This document shows, one piece after another, positions 9,252 to 17,295 of a DNA stretch of 64,000 nucleotides; position 1 is the stretch's first letter, and each line of letters starts with the position of its first letter. Both the position numbers and the translations under genes were made by a program. Source of the DNA: Candidatus Nanopelagicales bacterium (GTDB lineage Bacteria; Actinomycetota; Actinomycetes; S36-B12; GCA-2699445). The stretch spans positions 248,001 through 312,000 of the forward strand of contig JBAOHO010000026.1 of NCBI GenBank assembly GCA_037045355.1, in the 5' to 3' direction. Below the pieces are notes generated by a model. That model ran no database searches and was not told the DNA's origin. It was given only the letters and a program-made list of their open reading frames with translations.

Positions 9252-10901
9252 TTACTCCGCGCTCTCGCGCTCGATCTTCAGCCACGCCTTCATGGTGGCC
9301 ATACCGCCGGCCAAGGTCGCCGCTTCGAATCCGCGCTGGGTGAGTACCCGAGCCGCCAGGTAGGACCGGAATCCACTCGCGCAGTAGGCGTAGACCGGCC
9401 GGCCGGTGGGGATCTCGTCGAGACGCTCCCGAAGTTCCGTGTGGGGGATGTTGATGCTGTCGGCGAGGGCGCTGCGGGCGTGTTCGCGAGGGGTGCGGAC
9501 ATCCAGCAGCACGGATGCGGGGGGCAGCATGGGGAGATCCTCCCCGTACCAGAACGTCACATCACCGCGAAGCAGGTTCTGGGCCATGAAACCGGCCATG
9601 TTGATCGGGTCTTTTGCCGAGCCGAAGGGCGGCGCATAGGCGAGTTCCAGTTCCGCGAGGTCGTCGACGTTCATTCCGGCCCTGATCGCGGTGGCGATCA
9701 CGTCGATGCGTTTGTCGACTCCCGATCGGCCGACTCCTTGAGCGCCCAGGACTCTGCCGTCGGGAGAGAAGAGCAACTTGAAATGGATGGCGGAGGCGCC
9801 TGGGTAGTACCCGGCATGGTCGTTCGGATGCAGATACACCTTGTGATGCGGGACGCCCTGTGCCGTCAGAACCTTCTCCGACGCCCCCGTGGTCGCCGCC
9901 GTCACTGTGAAGACGCGAACGATGGCAGTGCCCAGTGCCGGCGGGCGATGGTCCTGTCGTCCGAACAAGTGGTCCGCCGCCGCACGGCCTTGACGATTCG
10001 CCAAGCCGGCGAGGGGGACGACACCCACCTGGTCCGTGACCGCGTTCGTCACCTCCACGGAGTCGCCGACCGCGTAGATGTGCGGATCGCTGGTCAGGCT
10101 GTGTTCATCGACCCGGATGGCATCACGCACGCCCAGTTCCAGGCCGGCGGCGGCGGCCAGGTCGCTCTCGGGACGGACCCCAATGGCCAACACGACCAGG
10201 TCCGCGGCGATGCGGGAACCATCGGACAGCGTCACATCCGCGGCGTCGATGGATGTTGCGCTCACTCCCAGTCGGACATCGACTCCGGCCCGCGCTAGTT
10301 CCGATTGCACGGTTCGAGCCATCTCCGGGTCCAGCGGTGACAGGACTTGATCGGCCAGGTCCACCAACGTGACAGTGACTCCGCGATGAACGAGCGCCTC
10401 GGCCATCTCCAGCCCGATGAACCCTGCCCCCAAAATCGCGGCGGTCCGTGCGCCGCCGTCGACCAAAGTCGCGATCGCGTCCACATCGGGTACCGAACGC
10501 AGCACGTGGGTGCGCGAGCGCACGGCGGCCTGATCCAGGCCTTCGATGGGGGGGACGATCGGGGCGGCGCCCGTGCTGAGTACCAGCACGTCATACGGTT
10601 CGACCTGCGTGCCGGTCGCTGATCGAACAGTGATCGTGCGGGACTCGCGATCAATACCGACTACCTCATGGCCGATCCGGACGTCCAGATTCAGCGACTC
10701 CGCCAGTGTCTGCGGAGTGTGCAGCAACAGGTCCTCGCGGCGGCTGATCTCACCGGCCACGTAGTAGGGCAGGCCACAGTTGGCGAAGGAGACATACGGG
10801 TCACGTTCGAAAACCACGATCTCCGCCGACTCGTCCAAGCGTCGGGCGCGAGCAGCGAAACTCATCCCCCCAGCCACACCACCGACGACCAGAATCCGCA
10901 T
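9252..10901 (-). CDS. CoA-disulfide reductase / persulfide reductase with C-terminal rhodanese domain
   Basis: A 549-residue flavoprotein. An FAD-binding GGVAGG motif opens the protein. The single redox cysteine C42 lies in SFANCGLPYY, which is diagnostic for CoA-disulfide reductases and NADH-dependent persulfide or polysulfide reductases. A second Rossmann fold (AAILGAGFIGLEMAEALV) binds NAD(P)H. The C-terminal domain (about 455-549) is a rhodanese with active cysteine C507 in YCASGFRS. Such fusions reduce persulfides or polysulfides bound to CoA and so handle sulfane sulfur. I take ATG 10901 as start because the FAD motif begins there and GGAGGG lies just upstream; the open frame runs 45 codons further without homology. 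A CsoR/CstR-like operator lies 26 bp upstream of the start. Confidence 0.9.
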   Translation of the reverse strand: MRILVVGGVAGGMSFAARARRLDESAEIVVFERDPYVSFANCGLPYYVAGEISRREDLLLHTPQTLAESLNLDVRIGHEVVGIDRESRTITVRSATGTQVEPYDVLVLSTGAAPIVPPIEGLDQAAVRSRTHVLRSVPDVDAIATLVDGGARTAAILGAGFIGLEMAEALVHRGVTVTLVDLADQVLSPLDPEMARTVQSELARAGVDVRLGVSATSIDAADVTLSDGSRIAADLVVLAIGVRPESDLAAAAGLELGVRDAIRVDEHSLTSDPHIYAVGDSVEVTNAVTDQVGVVPLAGLANRQGRAAADHLFGRQDHRPPALGTAIVRVFTVTAATTGASEKVLTAQGVPHHKVYLHPNDHAGYYPGASAIHFKLLFSPDGRVLGAQGVGRSGVDKRIDVIATAIRAGMNVDDLAELELAYAPPFGSAKDPINMAGFMAQNLLRGDVTFWYGEDLPMLPPASVLLDVRTPREHARSALADSINIPHTELRERLDEIPTGRPVYAYCASGFRSYLAARVLTQRGFEAATLAGGMATMKAWLKIERESAE

Positions 10902-10926
10902 GAAACCCTCCACAGCGTCCACTCGG

Positions 10927-10946
10927 GTGTACCCCAAGGGGTATAC
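10927..10946. promoter_or_regulatory. CsoR/CstR-like operator
   Basis: Arms GTGTACCCC and GGGGTATAC flank a central AA, with eight of nine positions complementary. The core TACCCC-N2-GGGGTA is the known recognition pattern of CsoR-family repressors, including the persulfide sensor CstR. It sits between the amidase stop and the start of the CoA-disulfide reductase-rhodanese gene, where it would overlap the promoter. No csoR-type gene lies in this window. Confidence 0.65.
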
Positions 10947-10954
10947 GGGAAACG

Positions 10955-10973
10955 CCGGCGGCTCAGCCGCCGG
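10955..10973. terminator. GC-rich stem-loop at the end of the amidase gene
   Basis: A perfect 8-bp stem (CCGGCGGC/GCCGCCGG) with a 3-nt loop; on the minus strand the loop is the TGA stop of the amidase gene. There is no U tract, so it may stabilise the 3' end or attenuate rather than terminate strictly. Confidence 0.4.
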
Positions 10974-11640
10974 ACTCGATCCGGCGCACTCGGGCGCGAC
11001 CCTCGGCAGCGGGCAGCGTGCGCATCGAGGCGTCACCGCGCGCGAGCAGCGCCTCCACCCGCTCGGTCAGACGATCGTCTCGGATGATCTGCTGCAGTCG
11101 ACTGCCGGGGCACGCGGTCTGATCTGAGTAGTTGCGGTGTCCCGCGATGGTGCTGGGATCAAGTCCCCAACGGTCGGCAGCCGCTGCCATGAGGCGGGCG
11201 ACGGACGTCATCATCGCCGCGGGGGGCCGTTGGGTCTGGTAGTCACCCTCGCAGCAGATGAGGAGGTGGCCCGTCGGGTCGTACTCGGTTTGGGTGTCGC
11301 CCCGGAATCTCGCGTCGCGGCCTTGGTAGATGTTTCCCCGTCGGTCGATCAGATAGTGGTAGTCGATGTCCGGGTGCCCGATGGACAGATGCCATTGCTG
11401 GTGCTGACGCACTCGAGCCGGGCCGAGAGTGTTGTCCGTCAGTCGAACGCCCGAATGATGCAGGGTGATGCGCTCGAGCGAGTGGCGTCGAAGTCCGTCG
11501 CGGACAGGGCGGGCGCCCCATGCCGAGCGGCCGATCACCTCGACACCACTGGCAGCTGCAGGGGCGACGTCGGCGCGCGAGCCCCACGCGGCAGCCATGG
11601 GGCCCAACGCCGCGGCCACCAGAAACGATCGACGGTCCAC
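10963..11640 (-). CDS. Exported N-acetylmuramoyl-L-alanine amidase (PGRP/amidase_2)
   Basis: A 225-residue secreted zinc amidase that cleaves the lactyl-alanine bond of peptidoglycan. The N-terminus has a twin-arginine signal (DRRSFLVAAALGPMAAAW). The PGRP domain follows, with the zinc ligands in ITLHHSG, the DYHYLIDRRGNIYQGRD core and AGHRNYSDQTACPG. The Cys ligand needed for amidase activity is present. I prefer GTG 11640, which has a perfect AGGAGG at optimal distance. An upstream ATG at 11706 overlaps the sirtuin stop by 4 bp (ATGA) and would add 22 residues before the Tat motif. It lies downstream of the sirtuin gene on the same strand. Confidence 0.85.
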   Translation of the reverse strand: MDRRSFLVAAALGPMAAAWGSRADVAPAAASGVEVIGRSAWGARPVRDGLRRHSLERITLHHSGVRLTDNTLGPARVRQHQQWHLSIGHPDIDYHYLIDRRGNIYQGRDARFRGDTQTEYDPTGHLLICCEGDYQTQRPPAAMMTSVARLMAAAADRWGLDPSTIAGHRNYSDQTACPGSRLQQIIRDDRLTERVEALLARGDASMRTLPAAEGRARVRRIESGG

Positions 11641-11702
11641 GGTTCCTCCTGTCGCTCGATGATACGGGTCCGCGGAAAGGCCGGGGCGCAGGGAACGTTT
11701 GG

Positions 11703-12464
11703 TCATCGGTCGGCAAGCGCCTGCGTGATCAAGGTCAACGTCGGTCCGATGCGATCGTGGATGACGACATCCGCCCCGGCGTCGGCATGCGTCGGATCGC
11801 CGTTGATCACAACCAGCGGGGAGCCGCCCTGCACGGCCAAAGTGGCGAGAGAAGCTGCCGGTTGCACCGTTAACGTCGACCCGATCGCGAAGGCGATGTC
11901 ACAGGCCATCGCCGCCTCCTGGGCGGCAGTCCAGGTCTGGATGGGGAGTGCCTGACCGAAAGCGACCGTCCCGGTCTTGAGTATCCCGCCGCAGTCCTCA
12001 CAGGTGGGGTCCGGATCGCCGGACTCCACCCGGGCGAACACCTCCGAGATCGGCCGGCGATCGTCGCAGTCCAGGCACATCGACTCCCAATACGAGCCGT
12101 GCAGTTCCAGGACCTCAGAGCTGCCGGCACGCTGCTGCAGGCCGTCGATGTTCTGGGTCGCCACCGTCACCCGCCGCTTGCCCTCCCAGGCCGCGATAGA
12201 GCCGTGTCCGGCGTTCGGTCGGGAGGTGCGGATCTCACTGGCCATCCGCATCCGCCACGCATCACTGCGCAGCTGCGCATCCGCCCGGTAGGCGTCAAGG
12301 TCGAACATTCGTTGTGCCTGTGGGTTGCGGGTCCACAGTCCGTCTGGACCCCGGAAGTCCGGGATGCCTGACTCGGTTCCCATCCCTGCCCCAGCCAGGA
12401 CAAAGACATGAGCAGCGTCGGACAGCAGCTGCGCGGCGGCGTGCACAGGCGCTGGATCGGCCAT
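11703..12464 (-). CDS. NAD-dependent protein deacylase (Sir2 family)
   Basis: A 253-residue sirtuin that removes acyl groups from lysines using NAD. Seen are the NAD-binding GAGMGTESGIPDFRG motif, ATQNIDGLQQRAG, the catalytic histidine in LELHGSYWES, two zinc-binding CxxC pairs (CLDC and CEDC) and the C-terminal GSTLTVQPA. ATG 12464 was chosen because the family N-terminus begins there; the open frame runs much further upstream only as antisense to the methyltransferase gene. Its stop overlaps an ATG that could begin the amidase gene, so the two may be cotranscribed. Confidence 0.9.
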   Translation of the reverse strand: MADPAPVHAAAQLLSDAAHVFVLAGAGMGTESGIPDFRGPDGLWTRNPQAQRMFDLDAYRADAQLRSDAWRMRMASEIRTSRPNAGHGSIAAWEGKRRVTVATQNIDGLQQRAGSSEVLELHGSYWESMCLDCDDRRPISEVFARVESGDPDPTCEDCGGILKTGTVAFGQALPIQTWTAAQEAAMACDIAFAIGSTLTVQPAASLATLAVQGGSPLVVINGDPTHADAGADVVIHDRIGPTLTLITQALADR

Positions 12465-12521
12465 CACGCGAGCCTCGAGAGGGTCGCCGTGGCAGAGGTC
12501 GAGTCGGTCACCCTGCGAGGG

Positions 12522-12527
12522 TACGGT
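12522..12527 (+). promoter_or_regulatory. -10 box TACGGT of a probable leaderless transcript
   Basis: TACGGT, 6 nt, then ATG 12534 of the homocysteine methyltransferase gene. Confidence 0.6.
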
Positions 12528-12533
12528 CAAGCC

Positions 12534-13457
12534 ATGACCCGGTGGGACGAACTCTTGGCTGCGATGCCGGTGGCGATCGACGGTGGCCTGGCATCCGAGC
12601 TGGAGGCTCGCGGCCACGATCTCACGGGTACTTTGTGGTCTGCGCGGCTGCTTGCCGACGACCCCCAGGCGATCGTGGACGTCCACCGCGCCTACTTCGC
12701 CGCCGGAGCCACCGTGGGTGTGTCCGCTTCGTATCAGGCGTCCCGGGCCGGTTTCGTCCGGCACGGGCGCAGTGAGGAGCAGGCCGACGAACTGCTCGCG
12801 CTGTCGGTCGATCTGGTGCGGCGGGGACGGGAACTGGCCCGCGGGGATGGCGCCGACCAGCCCATGCTGGTGGCTGCGTCGGTCGGGCCCTACGGCGCCA
12901 CTTTGCATGACGGATCGGAGTACCGCGGGAACTATGGGGTGCCACATGAGGACCTCGTGGCATTCCATTCCGAACGCATCGCGGTGCTCGTGGCAGCGGA
13001 GCCGGATCTGCTCGCAGTCGAGACTGTCCCCGACATCGACGAGGCCCGCGCGATCGTCGCGGCACTCGATGCCGCGGGTGGCGGGCTGCCCACTTGGCTG
13101 TCGTTCTCGTGCGCTGACAGTGCCACCACGTGTGCCGGTCAACCGATCGAGCGGGCGGCCGAACTGGTCGCGGAGGCGGATTCAGTGGCCGCGATAGGCG
13201 TCAACTGCACTGCCCCCGAACACATCGAGGAGTTGATCGGCCGTATCCGCAGGACCGCTGCGGATCTGCCCGTCGTCGTGTATCCCAACGCCGGTCGAGT
13301 CTGGGACGGTCAGGCCTCCGTCTGGCGCGGTGAGGGCGCGGACGTGTTCCCGCCAGAGGCGATCCAGGACTGGCTCGCTGCCGGCGCTGCGCTGGTCGGT
13401 GGCTGCTGCGGGCTGGGCCCGGATGCAATCAGAGGCGTGGTTGACGTGGTCCGATGA
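12534..13457 (+). CDS. mmuM: Homocysteine S-methyltransferase
   Basis: A 307-residue zinc enzyme transferring a methyl group from S-methylmethionine or a related donor to homocysteine to make methionine. The barrel starts with AIDGGLASELEARGHDL. The zinc cysteines are in GVNCT and in the C-terminal GGCCG, the normal three-cysteine site. The VSASYQASRAGF and ETVPDIDEA segments match MmuM. The start fits a leaderless promoter (TACGGT). Its 3' end overlaps the convergent TAP-like peptidase gene by 29 bp. The symbol is by family; the methyl donor is inferred. Confidence 0.88.
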   Translation: MTRWDELLAAMPVAIDGGLASELEARGHDLTGTLWSARLLADDPQAIVDVHRAYFAAGATVGVSASYQASRAGFVRHGRSEEQADELLALSVDLVRRGRELARGDGADQPMLVAASVGPYGATLHDGSEYRGNYGVPHEDLVAFHSERIAVLVAAEPDLLAVETVPDIDEARAIVAALDAAGGGLPTWLSFSCADSATTCAGQPIERAAELVAEADSVAAIGVNCTAPEHIEELIGRIRRTAADLPVVVYPNAGRVWDGQASVWRGEGADVFPPEAIQDWLAAGAALVGGCCGLGPDAIRGVVDVVR

Positions 13458-15024
13458 ACTTCGGGAACTCGTGCCGGCTGCTCGAGACGCTCGTGGGTCG
13501 GCTCGTCGAGCGACATGTGGCGTCCGCCCGGTTGCCCTTCTTGCGGGTCGGCAGGTCCCCCGACGACAGGTAGCGAGTGATCCAGTTGCGGGTGCAGGAG
13601 TTGCCCAGACTGTCGGCGTGTGTGGCGCCGCCCTTGATCTCCACCAGGGCCGAGCGGGGGAACAGCCGGCGCACCGTCAAACTGCCGCTGAACGGAGTGG
13701 CCCCGTCATGCGTGCCGCTGACCAGAAGGATGGGCGGCACGGCTGTGCCATCGACGTCCACCCGCGGGCCAGGGCTGGCGGGCCAGGTGCGGCAGGGGGC
13801 GTTGAACCACGCGTTCATCCACGCGACCTGGGGAGCCTTCTGATAGGTGGCCCAGTTGTCCCGAGACCAGGTGGACCACGCAGTCGGCCATGGAGCATCG
13901 GTGCACTGAACGGCCAAGTAGACGGCGAACCCGTTGTCATCGCCGAAACCGACAGTGCCCTTGTACGCCTGGACGAGGGCACCACCGTTCTTGCGTCGGG
14001 CGTAGTTCGAGAACAGAGATGCCATCGGCGACCAGAACGATTCGGAATAGGTCACCTGGTTGAAGATGTCGGTCCACTCCGACGGTCCGACCTTGCCCTT
14101 GGCCGGCTTGTCATCCAAGGCGTTCTCGATCTGTAGGTATCGCTTCGTGACGGCCTTGCGGGTCTTGCCCAGTCGGTACGTGTTGTGTTTGTCCGCGATC
14201 CAACTGAACCACTTGTTCAGGACCTTCTGCATGGCGATGTCCTGGTCGAGGTTGACCTGGTAGAACACGCCCTCGGGATCGACGTTGGAGTCGAAGATCA
14301 TCCGGTCGACCCGCTCGGGGTGCTGTGTCGCGTAGACCTGACCCAGGTAGGTGCCGTACGAGAAGCCGAAGTAGTTGATGGTCTCCACTCCGAGTGCCAT
14401 CCGGATGGACTCCATGTCCGCCACCGAGTCGGTGGTGCGGATGTGGTCGAGGATGGCACCGTTGCGGCGGCAGTCGTCGGCGTAGTTCTCCGAGCGGCGC
14501 AACCACTTGTCCAGAATCCGTTGGGGTCGTGGGAAGTAGTTCGGGCGATCGAAGCCGAAGTAGTCGCTGTCGCAGGTCACCCGGGGCCGACTGGCCCCGA
14601 CGCCGCGAGGATCGAACCCGATCCAGTCGTAGCGGCGGCTCACCCGGCTGGGCAGGGACTCGTTCACCAGCGACATCGTCAGTCCCGCGCCGCCCGGTCC
14701 CCCGGGGTTCAGCAGCATGACACCGCGGTAGTCCGCCTCCGAGGACGTGTGTCGAATTCGCGACAGTGCCAGGCTCACGGTGGGGCCACTCGGATCGGTC
14801 CGGTCCATCGGGACGCGCAGAGTGGCGCACCTCGCACCGCTGAGCGACAGTGCGCGATTACGACACCTCCCCCAGTCGAGGCTGTCTGTGGCGGAGACGG
14901 TGGTGGTAGTGGTGGCGGTCGGCTCCGCCGGTGCGGTTTCGGCTGCCGACGCCACCGCAGCGGTGACCGGGAGGGACAGAGCGAGACAGGTGACCAGAAT
15001 CACGGGTGTGCGGAGAGTGGGCAA
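13429..15024 (-). CDS. Secreted alpha/beta hydrolase, TAP-like tripeptidyl aminopeptidase
   Basis: A 531-residue exported serine peptidase of family S33, related to Streptomyces tripeptidyl aminopeptidases (SlpD/SlpE type). The signal peptide (LRTPVILVTCLALSLPVTAA) is followed by a Thr/Pro-rich linker. The oxyanion region is LLNPGGPGGAG, the nucleophile serine lies in GFSYGTYLG, the acid in SGTHDGATPF and the histidine in GGATHADSLG, so the triad is complete. The frame has no ATG near the signal sequence. TTG 15024 with AGGAGG 5 nt upstream is the best start; a GTG 12 codons earlier is the alternative. It is divergent from the patatin gene. Confidence 0.88.
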   Translation of the reverse strand: MPTLRTPVILVTCLALSLPVTAAVASAAETAPAEPTATTTTTVSATDSLDWGRCRNRALSLSGARCATLRVPMDRTDPSGPTVSLALSRIRHTSSEADYRGVMLLNPGGPGGAGLTMSLVNESLPSRVSRRYDWIGFDPRGVGASRPRVTCDSDYFGFDRPNYFPRPQRILDKWLRRSENYADDCRRNGAILDHIRTTDSVADMESIRMALGVETINYFGFSYGTYLGQVYATQHPERVDRMIFDSNVDPEGVFYQVNLDQDIAMQKVLNKWFSWIADKHNTYRLGKTRKAVTKRYLQIENALDDKPAKGKVGPSEWTDIFNQVTYSESFWSPMASLFSNYARRKNGGALVQAYKGTVGFGDDNGFAVYLAVQCTDAPWPTAWSTWSRDNWATYQKAPQVAWMNAWFNAPCRTWPASPGPRVDVDGTAVPPILLVSGTHDGATPFSGSLTVRRLFPRSALVEIKGGATHADSLGNSCTRNWITRYLSSGDLPTRKKGNRADATCRSTSRPTSVSSSRHEFPKFIGPRQPRL

Positions 15025-15114
15025 CGGGGCCTCCTTGTGAGCCTCCACTGTACTGACGCCGCCCGCCTGTGATCGGTTCCCGGTCAACGGGCTTCCGCGG
15101 GCCGTCTTTGCCAC

Positions 15115-15146
15115 AGTGGTGCGGCACGGGAGTGGTGCGGCACGGG
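15115..15146. repeat. Perfect 16-bp tandem duplication
   Basis: AGTGGTGCGGCACGGG occurs twice head to tail in the divergent region between the TAP-like peptidase and patatin genes. Confidence 0.75.
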
Positions 15147-15204
15147 CCGAACGAACCGAAGCGGCCGAACTGGCCGAAGTCCGGCAGGACGTCAGGGGAG
15201 GATC

Positions 15205-16131
15205 ATGGCTGAGATCGAGATCGCCGCGTCCCTTCCGCGGCCGGTCGCCTACGTCCTGGCCGGTGGTGCCGCCTTCGGCTCCACCCAGGTGGGTCACATC
15301 CGTGCCCTGGCCAAGACAGACCTCACGCCGGATCTCATCGTGGGCACCTCCGTTGGGTCGCTGAACGGTGCGATTGTGGCCGACGATCCCGAGGCGGCAC
15401 CGGCGCGACTGGCTGAGCTGTGGCAGACCGTCACGCGGCAGGAGATCTTCGGGACGACGGTGGCCAAGGCCATGAACCTGGCCACCGGCAAGCCGTCGGT
15501 GGTCGGCAACGACGGGTTGCGGGAGTTCATTGAGCGGGCCCTTCCTGCCCGCGACTTCTCCGACCTGGCCGTCCCGCACACGGCCATGGCCACCGACTTC
15601 GACACGGGCCGGGCCGTCGCGCTGGACGAGGGGGATCTCGTAACCGCTCTGCTCGCCAGTGCGGCTATCCCACTTGTCTTCCCGGAGGTGGAACGAAACG
15701 GTCGTCGACTCGTCGATGGTGGTCTGGTCGCCAACGTCCCGATCGGCGTGGCGGCGGGTCTTGGGGCGCGGACCATCGTGGTCCTCGACTGCGGGTTCAC
15801 ACTGATGCCTCCCCAGCGAGAAGACACCTACGGCGGTCGCATGTTGCGGACCGCGGCGATCATGGCCGCCCAACAGGTTCGTCGTGACCTCGAAAGGGTC
15901 ACCGACCGCACAGTGTTGTATTTGCCGGGACCGTGGCCGATGCGCATGAAACCGGATGACTTCAGTACCGCCACCGAGGTCGCCGCCAAGACGTACGGAA
16001 TGACCATGGCATGGCTCCACGCGCTGGAGCCACGCGGGCCGGGACGATATGGTTCCGCGCCGACCGACGCGCTCGCGAAGCCCGATCCCCTGCCTCGCCC
16101 CGCCAAGGCGGGTGCCGACTCGGATCATTGA
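15205..16131 (+). CDS. Patatin-like phospholipase
   Basis: A 308-residue lipid acyl hydrolase with a Ser-Asp dyad. The oxyanion loop is VLAGGAAFGSTQVG, the nucleophile elbow GTSVGSLNG, and the aspartate lies in VDGGLVANVP. The first motif is slightly degenerate (GGAAFG instead of GGGxRG), so activity could be altered. ATG 15205 has GGGGAGG a few bases upstream. There is no signal peptide or membrane helix, so the enzyme is probably cytoplasmic or peripheral. It is divergent from the TAP-like peptidase gene. The substrate is unknown. Confidence 0.88.
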   Translation: MAEIEIAASLPRPVAYVLAGGAAFGSTQVGHIRALAKTDLTPDLIVGTSVGSLNGAIVADDPEAAPARLAELWQTVTRQEIFGTTVAKAMNLATGKPSVVGNDGLREFIERALPARDFSDLAVPHTAMATDFDTGRAVALDEGDLVTALLASAAIPLVFPEVERNGRRLVDGGLVANVPIGVAAGLGARTIVVLDCGFTLMPPQREDTYGGRMLRTAAIMAAQQVRRDLERVTDRTVLYLPGPWPMRMKPDDFSTATEVAAKTYGMTMAWLHALEPRGPGRYGSAPTDALAKPDPLPRPAKAGADSDH

Positions 16132-16214
16132 ACGCCAGGTGAACATCTGGCATACGAGCCACCGGAACGCGACATTCTGGGCGTAGCGTGCGCCGCAGCC
16201 GGTCGGGAAGTGCC

Positions 16215-16220
16215 TACGCT
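16215..16220 (+). promoter_or_regulatory. -10 box TACGCT of a probable leaderless transcript
   Basis: TACGCT, 7 nt, then GTG 16228. It supports the short gene as real and fixes its start. Confidence 0.55.
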
Positions 16221-16227
16221 CGCGCTT

Positions 16228-16410
16228 GTGTCTGACGACTTGGACAAATCGCACAAGGCTTGGCGCCGCGCCGAAGCGGCCTACACGGAAGCGGCCGCGC
16301 CGTACATCGCCGGATCGCACAAGCTCACCAAGAAAGCCGCCATCGAACTGTCCGAGTTGAGGAGCAAGGCCGACGCGCGAATGCAGCGCTACTTCAAACG
16401 CGCTTTGTGA
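16228..16410 (+). CDS. Small charged hypothetical protein
   Basis: A 60-residue helical protein, rich in Lys, Arg, Ala and Glu (for example SHKLTKKAAIELSELRSKAD), without cysteine, signal or membrane segment. An in-frame GTG at 16210 would add six residues, but a TACGCT box 7 nt before GTG 16228 favours the later start. I do not recognise the family. It has no double-Gly motif and no Ser/Thr/Cys-rich core, so it does not look like a lanthipeptide precursor. Confidence 0.55.
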   Translation: MSDDLDKSHKAWRRAEAAYTEAAAPYIAGSHKLTKKAAIELSELRSKADARMQRYFKRAL

Positions 16411-16441
16411 GAGGCCTCGCTCGGTAGGGGACACTGCTGGC

Positions 16442-17293
16442 ATGACCACCGTGCTTTACAGCACCCAAGCGCCTACCGGCGCCGCAAGGCTCTCGAGCCT
16501 CGGAGCGCCCACCGGCACCGCAGGATCCGACACGCCAGGACCCATCGCGACCCTGCAGTTGGACAACCCGCGGCATCTCAATGCGCTGAGCAGGCAGCTC
16601 ACGGGAGACCTCGTCGAGGCGCTCCACCGAGCCAAACGGGATAGGTGCCGGGTGGTCGTCCTGCGGGCCGCGCCAGGAGTGACGACCTGGTCAGCCGGCC
16701 ACGACGTGAATGAATTGCCCGGCGACGGCCAGGATCCGTTGCTGTGGAACAGTCCCCTGGAGAAACTCCTGCGCGCGGTTCGCTCCGCCCCCTTCCCCGT
16801 CATCGCGGCTGTGGAAGGCGGGGTCTGGGGCGGCGCCTGCGACCTGGTCTCGGCGTGTGACATGGTGGTGGCCACGCCGGGAGCGACCTTCGCGATCACA
16901 CCGGCCAAGTTGGGGGTGCCGTACAACGCGGCCGGGGTTTCCCATTTCCTGGGTGTCCTTCCGCTGCATGTCGTCAAGGAGATGTTCTTCACCGCGCAGC
17001 CGATCTCGGCGCAGCGCGCTGAGCAGTACGGTCTGGTCAACCGCATCGCCGACCCGGCTCACACTTTGGCTGAGGTGACCACCGACCTCGCGGCACAGGT
17101 CGCGCGGACGGCACCGCTGGTCGTGCAGGCAATCAAGGCCGAGATCGCGGCGCTGACCGACGCCTCTCCCATCACGCCTGAGGTCTTCGAGCGCCTGACC
17201 GCCCTACGCCGGGCAGCGTGGTCCAGTGCTGACTACGCGGAAGGGCTCGCGTCGTTCCACGAGCGGCGTCCCGCCCACTTCACCGGGAAGTAG
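16442..17293 (+). CDS. scpB: Methylmalonyl-CoA decarboxylase (crotonase family)
   Basis: A 283-residue crotonase-fold enzyme that converts methylmalonyl-CoA to propionyl-CoA. The landmarks of Escherichia coli ScpB/YgfG are conserved: WSAGHDVNELPGDGQDPL, VEGGVWGGACDLV, LGVPYNAAG, HVVKEMFFTAQPISAQRA and the C-terminal YAEGLASFHERRPAHFTGK. The N-terminus holds an extra Gly/Ala/Thr-rich stretch (about residues 8-35) absent from ScpB. GACACT lies 6 nt before the ATG and could be a weak leaderless -10 box. The next gene begins 2 bp after the stop, so the two form an operon. Confidence 0.85.
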   Translation: MTTVLYSTQAPTGAARLSSLGAPTGTAGSDTPGPIATLQLDNPRHLNALSRQLTGDLVEALHRAKRDRCRVVVLRAAPGVTTWSAGHDVNELPGDGQDPLLWNSPLEKLLRAVRSAPFPVIAAVEGGVWGGACDLVSACDMVVATPGATFAITPAKLGVPYNAAGVSHFLGVLPLHVVKEMFFTAQPISAQRAEQYGLVNRIADPAHTLAEVTTDLAAQVARTAPLVVQAIKAEIAALTDASPITPEVFERLTALRRAAWSSADYAEGLASFHERRPAHFTGK

Positions 17294-17295
17294 CG

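Noticed and set aside
16228..16410. Lanthipeptide precursor candidate
   Set aside because: Small and near the LanM operon, but it lacks cysteine and a double-glycine leader site and is separated by six unrelated genes.
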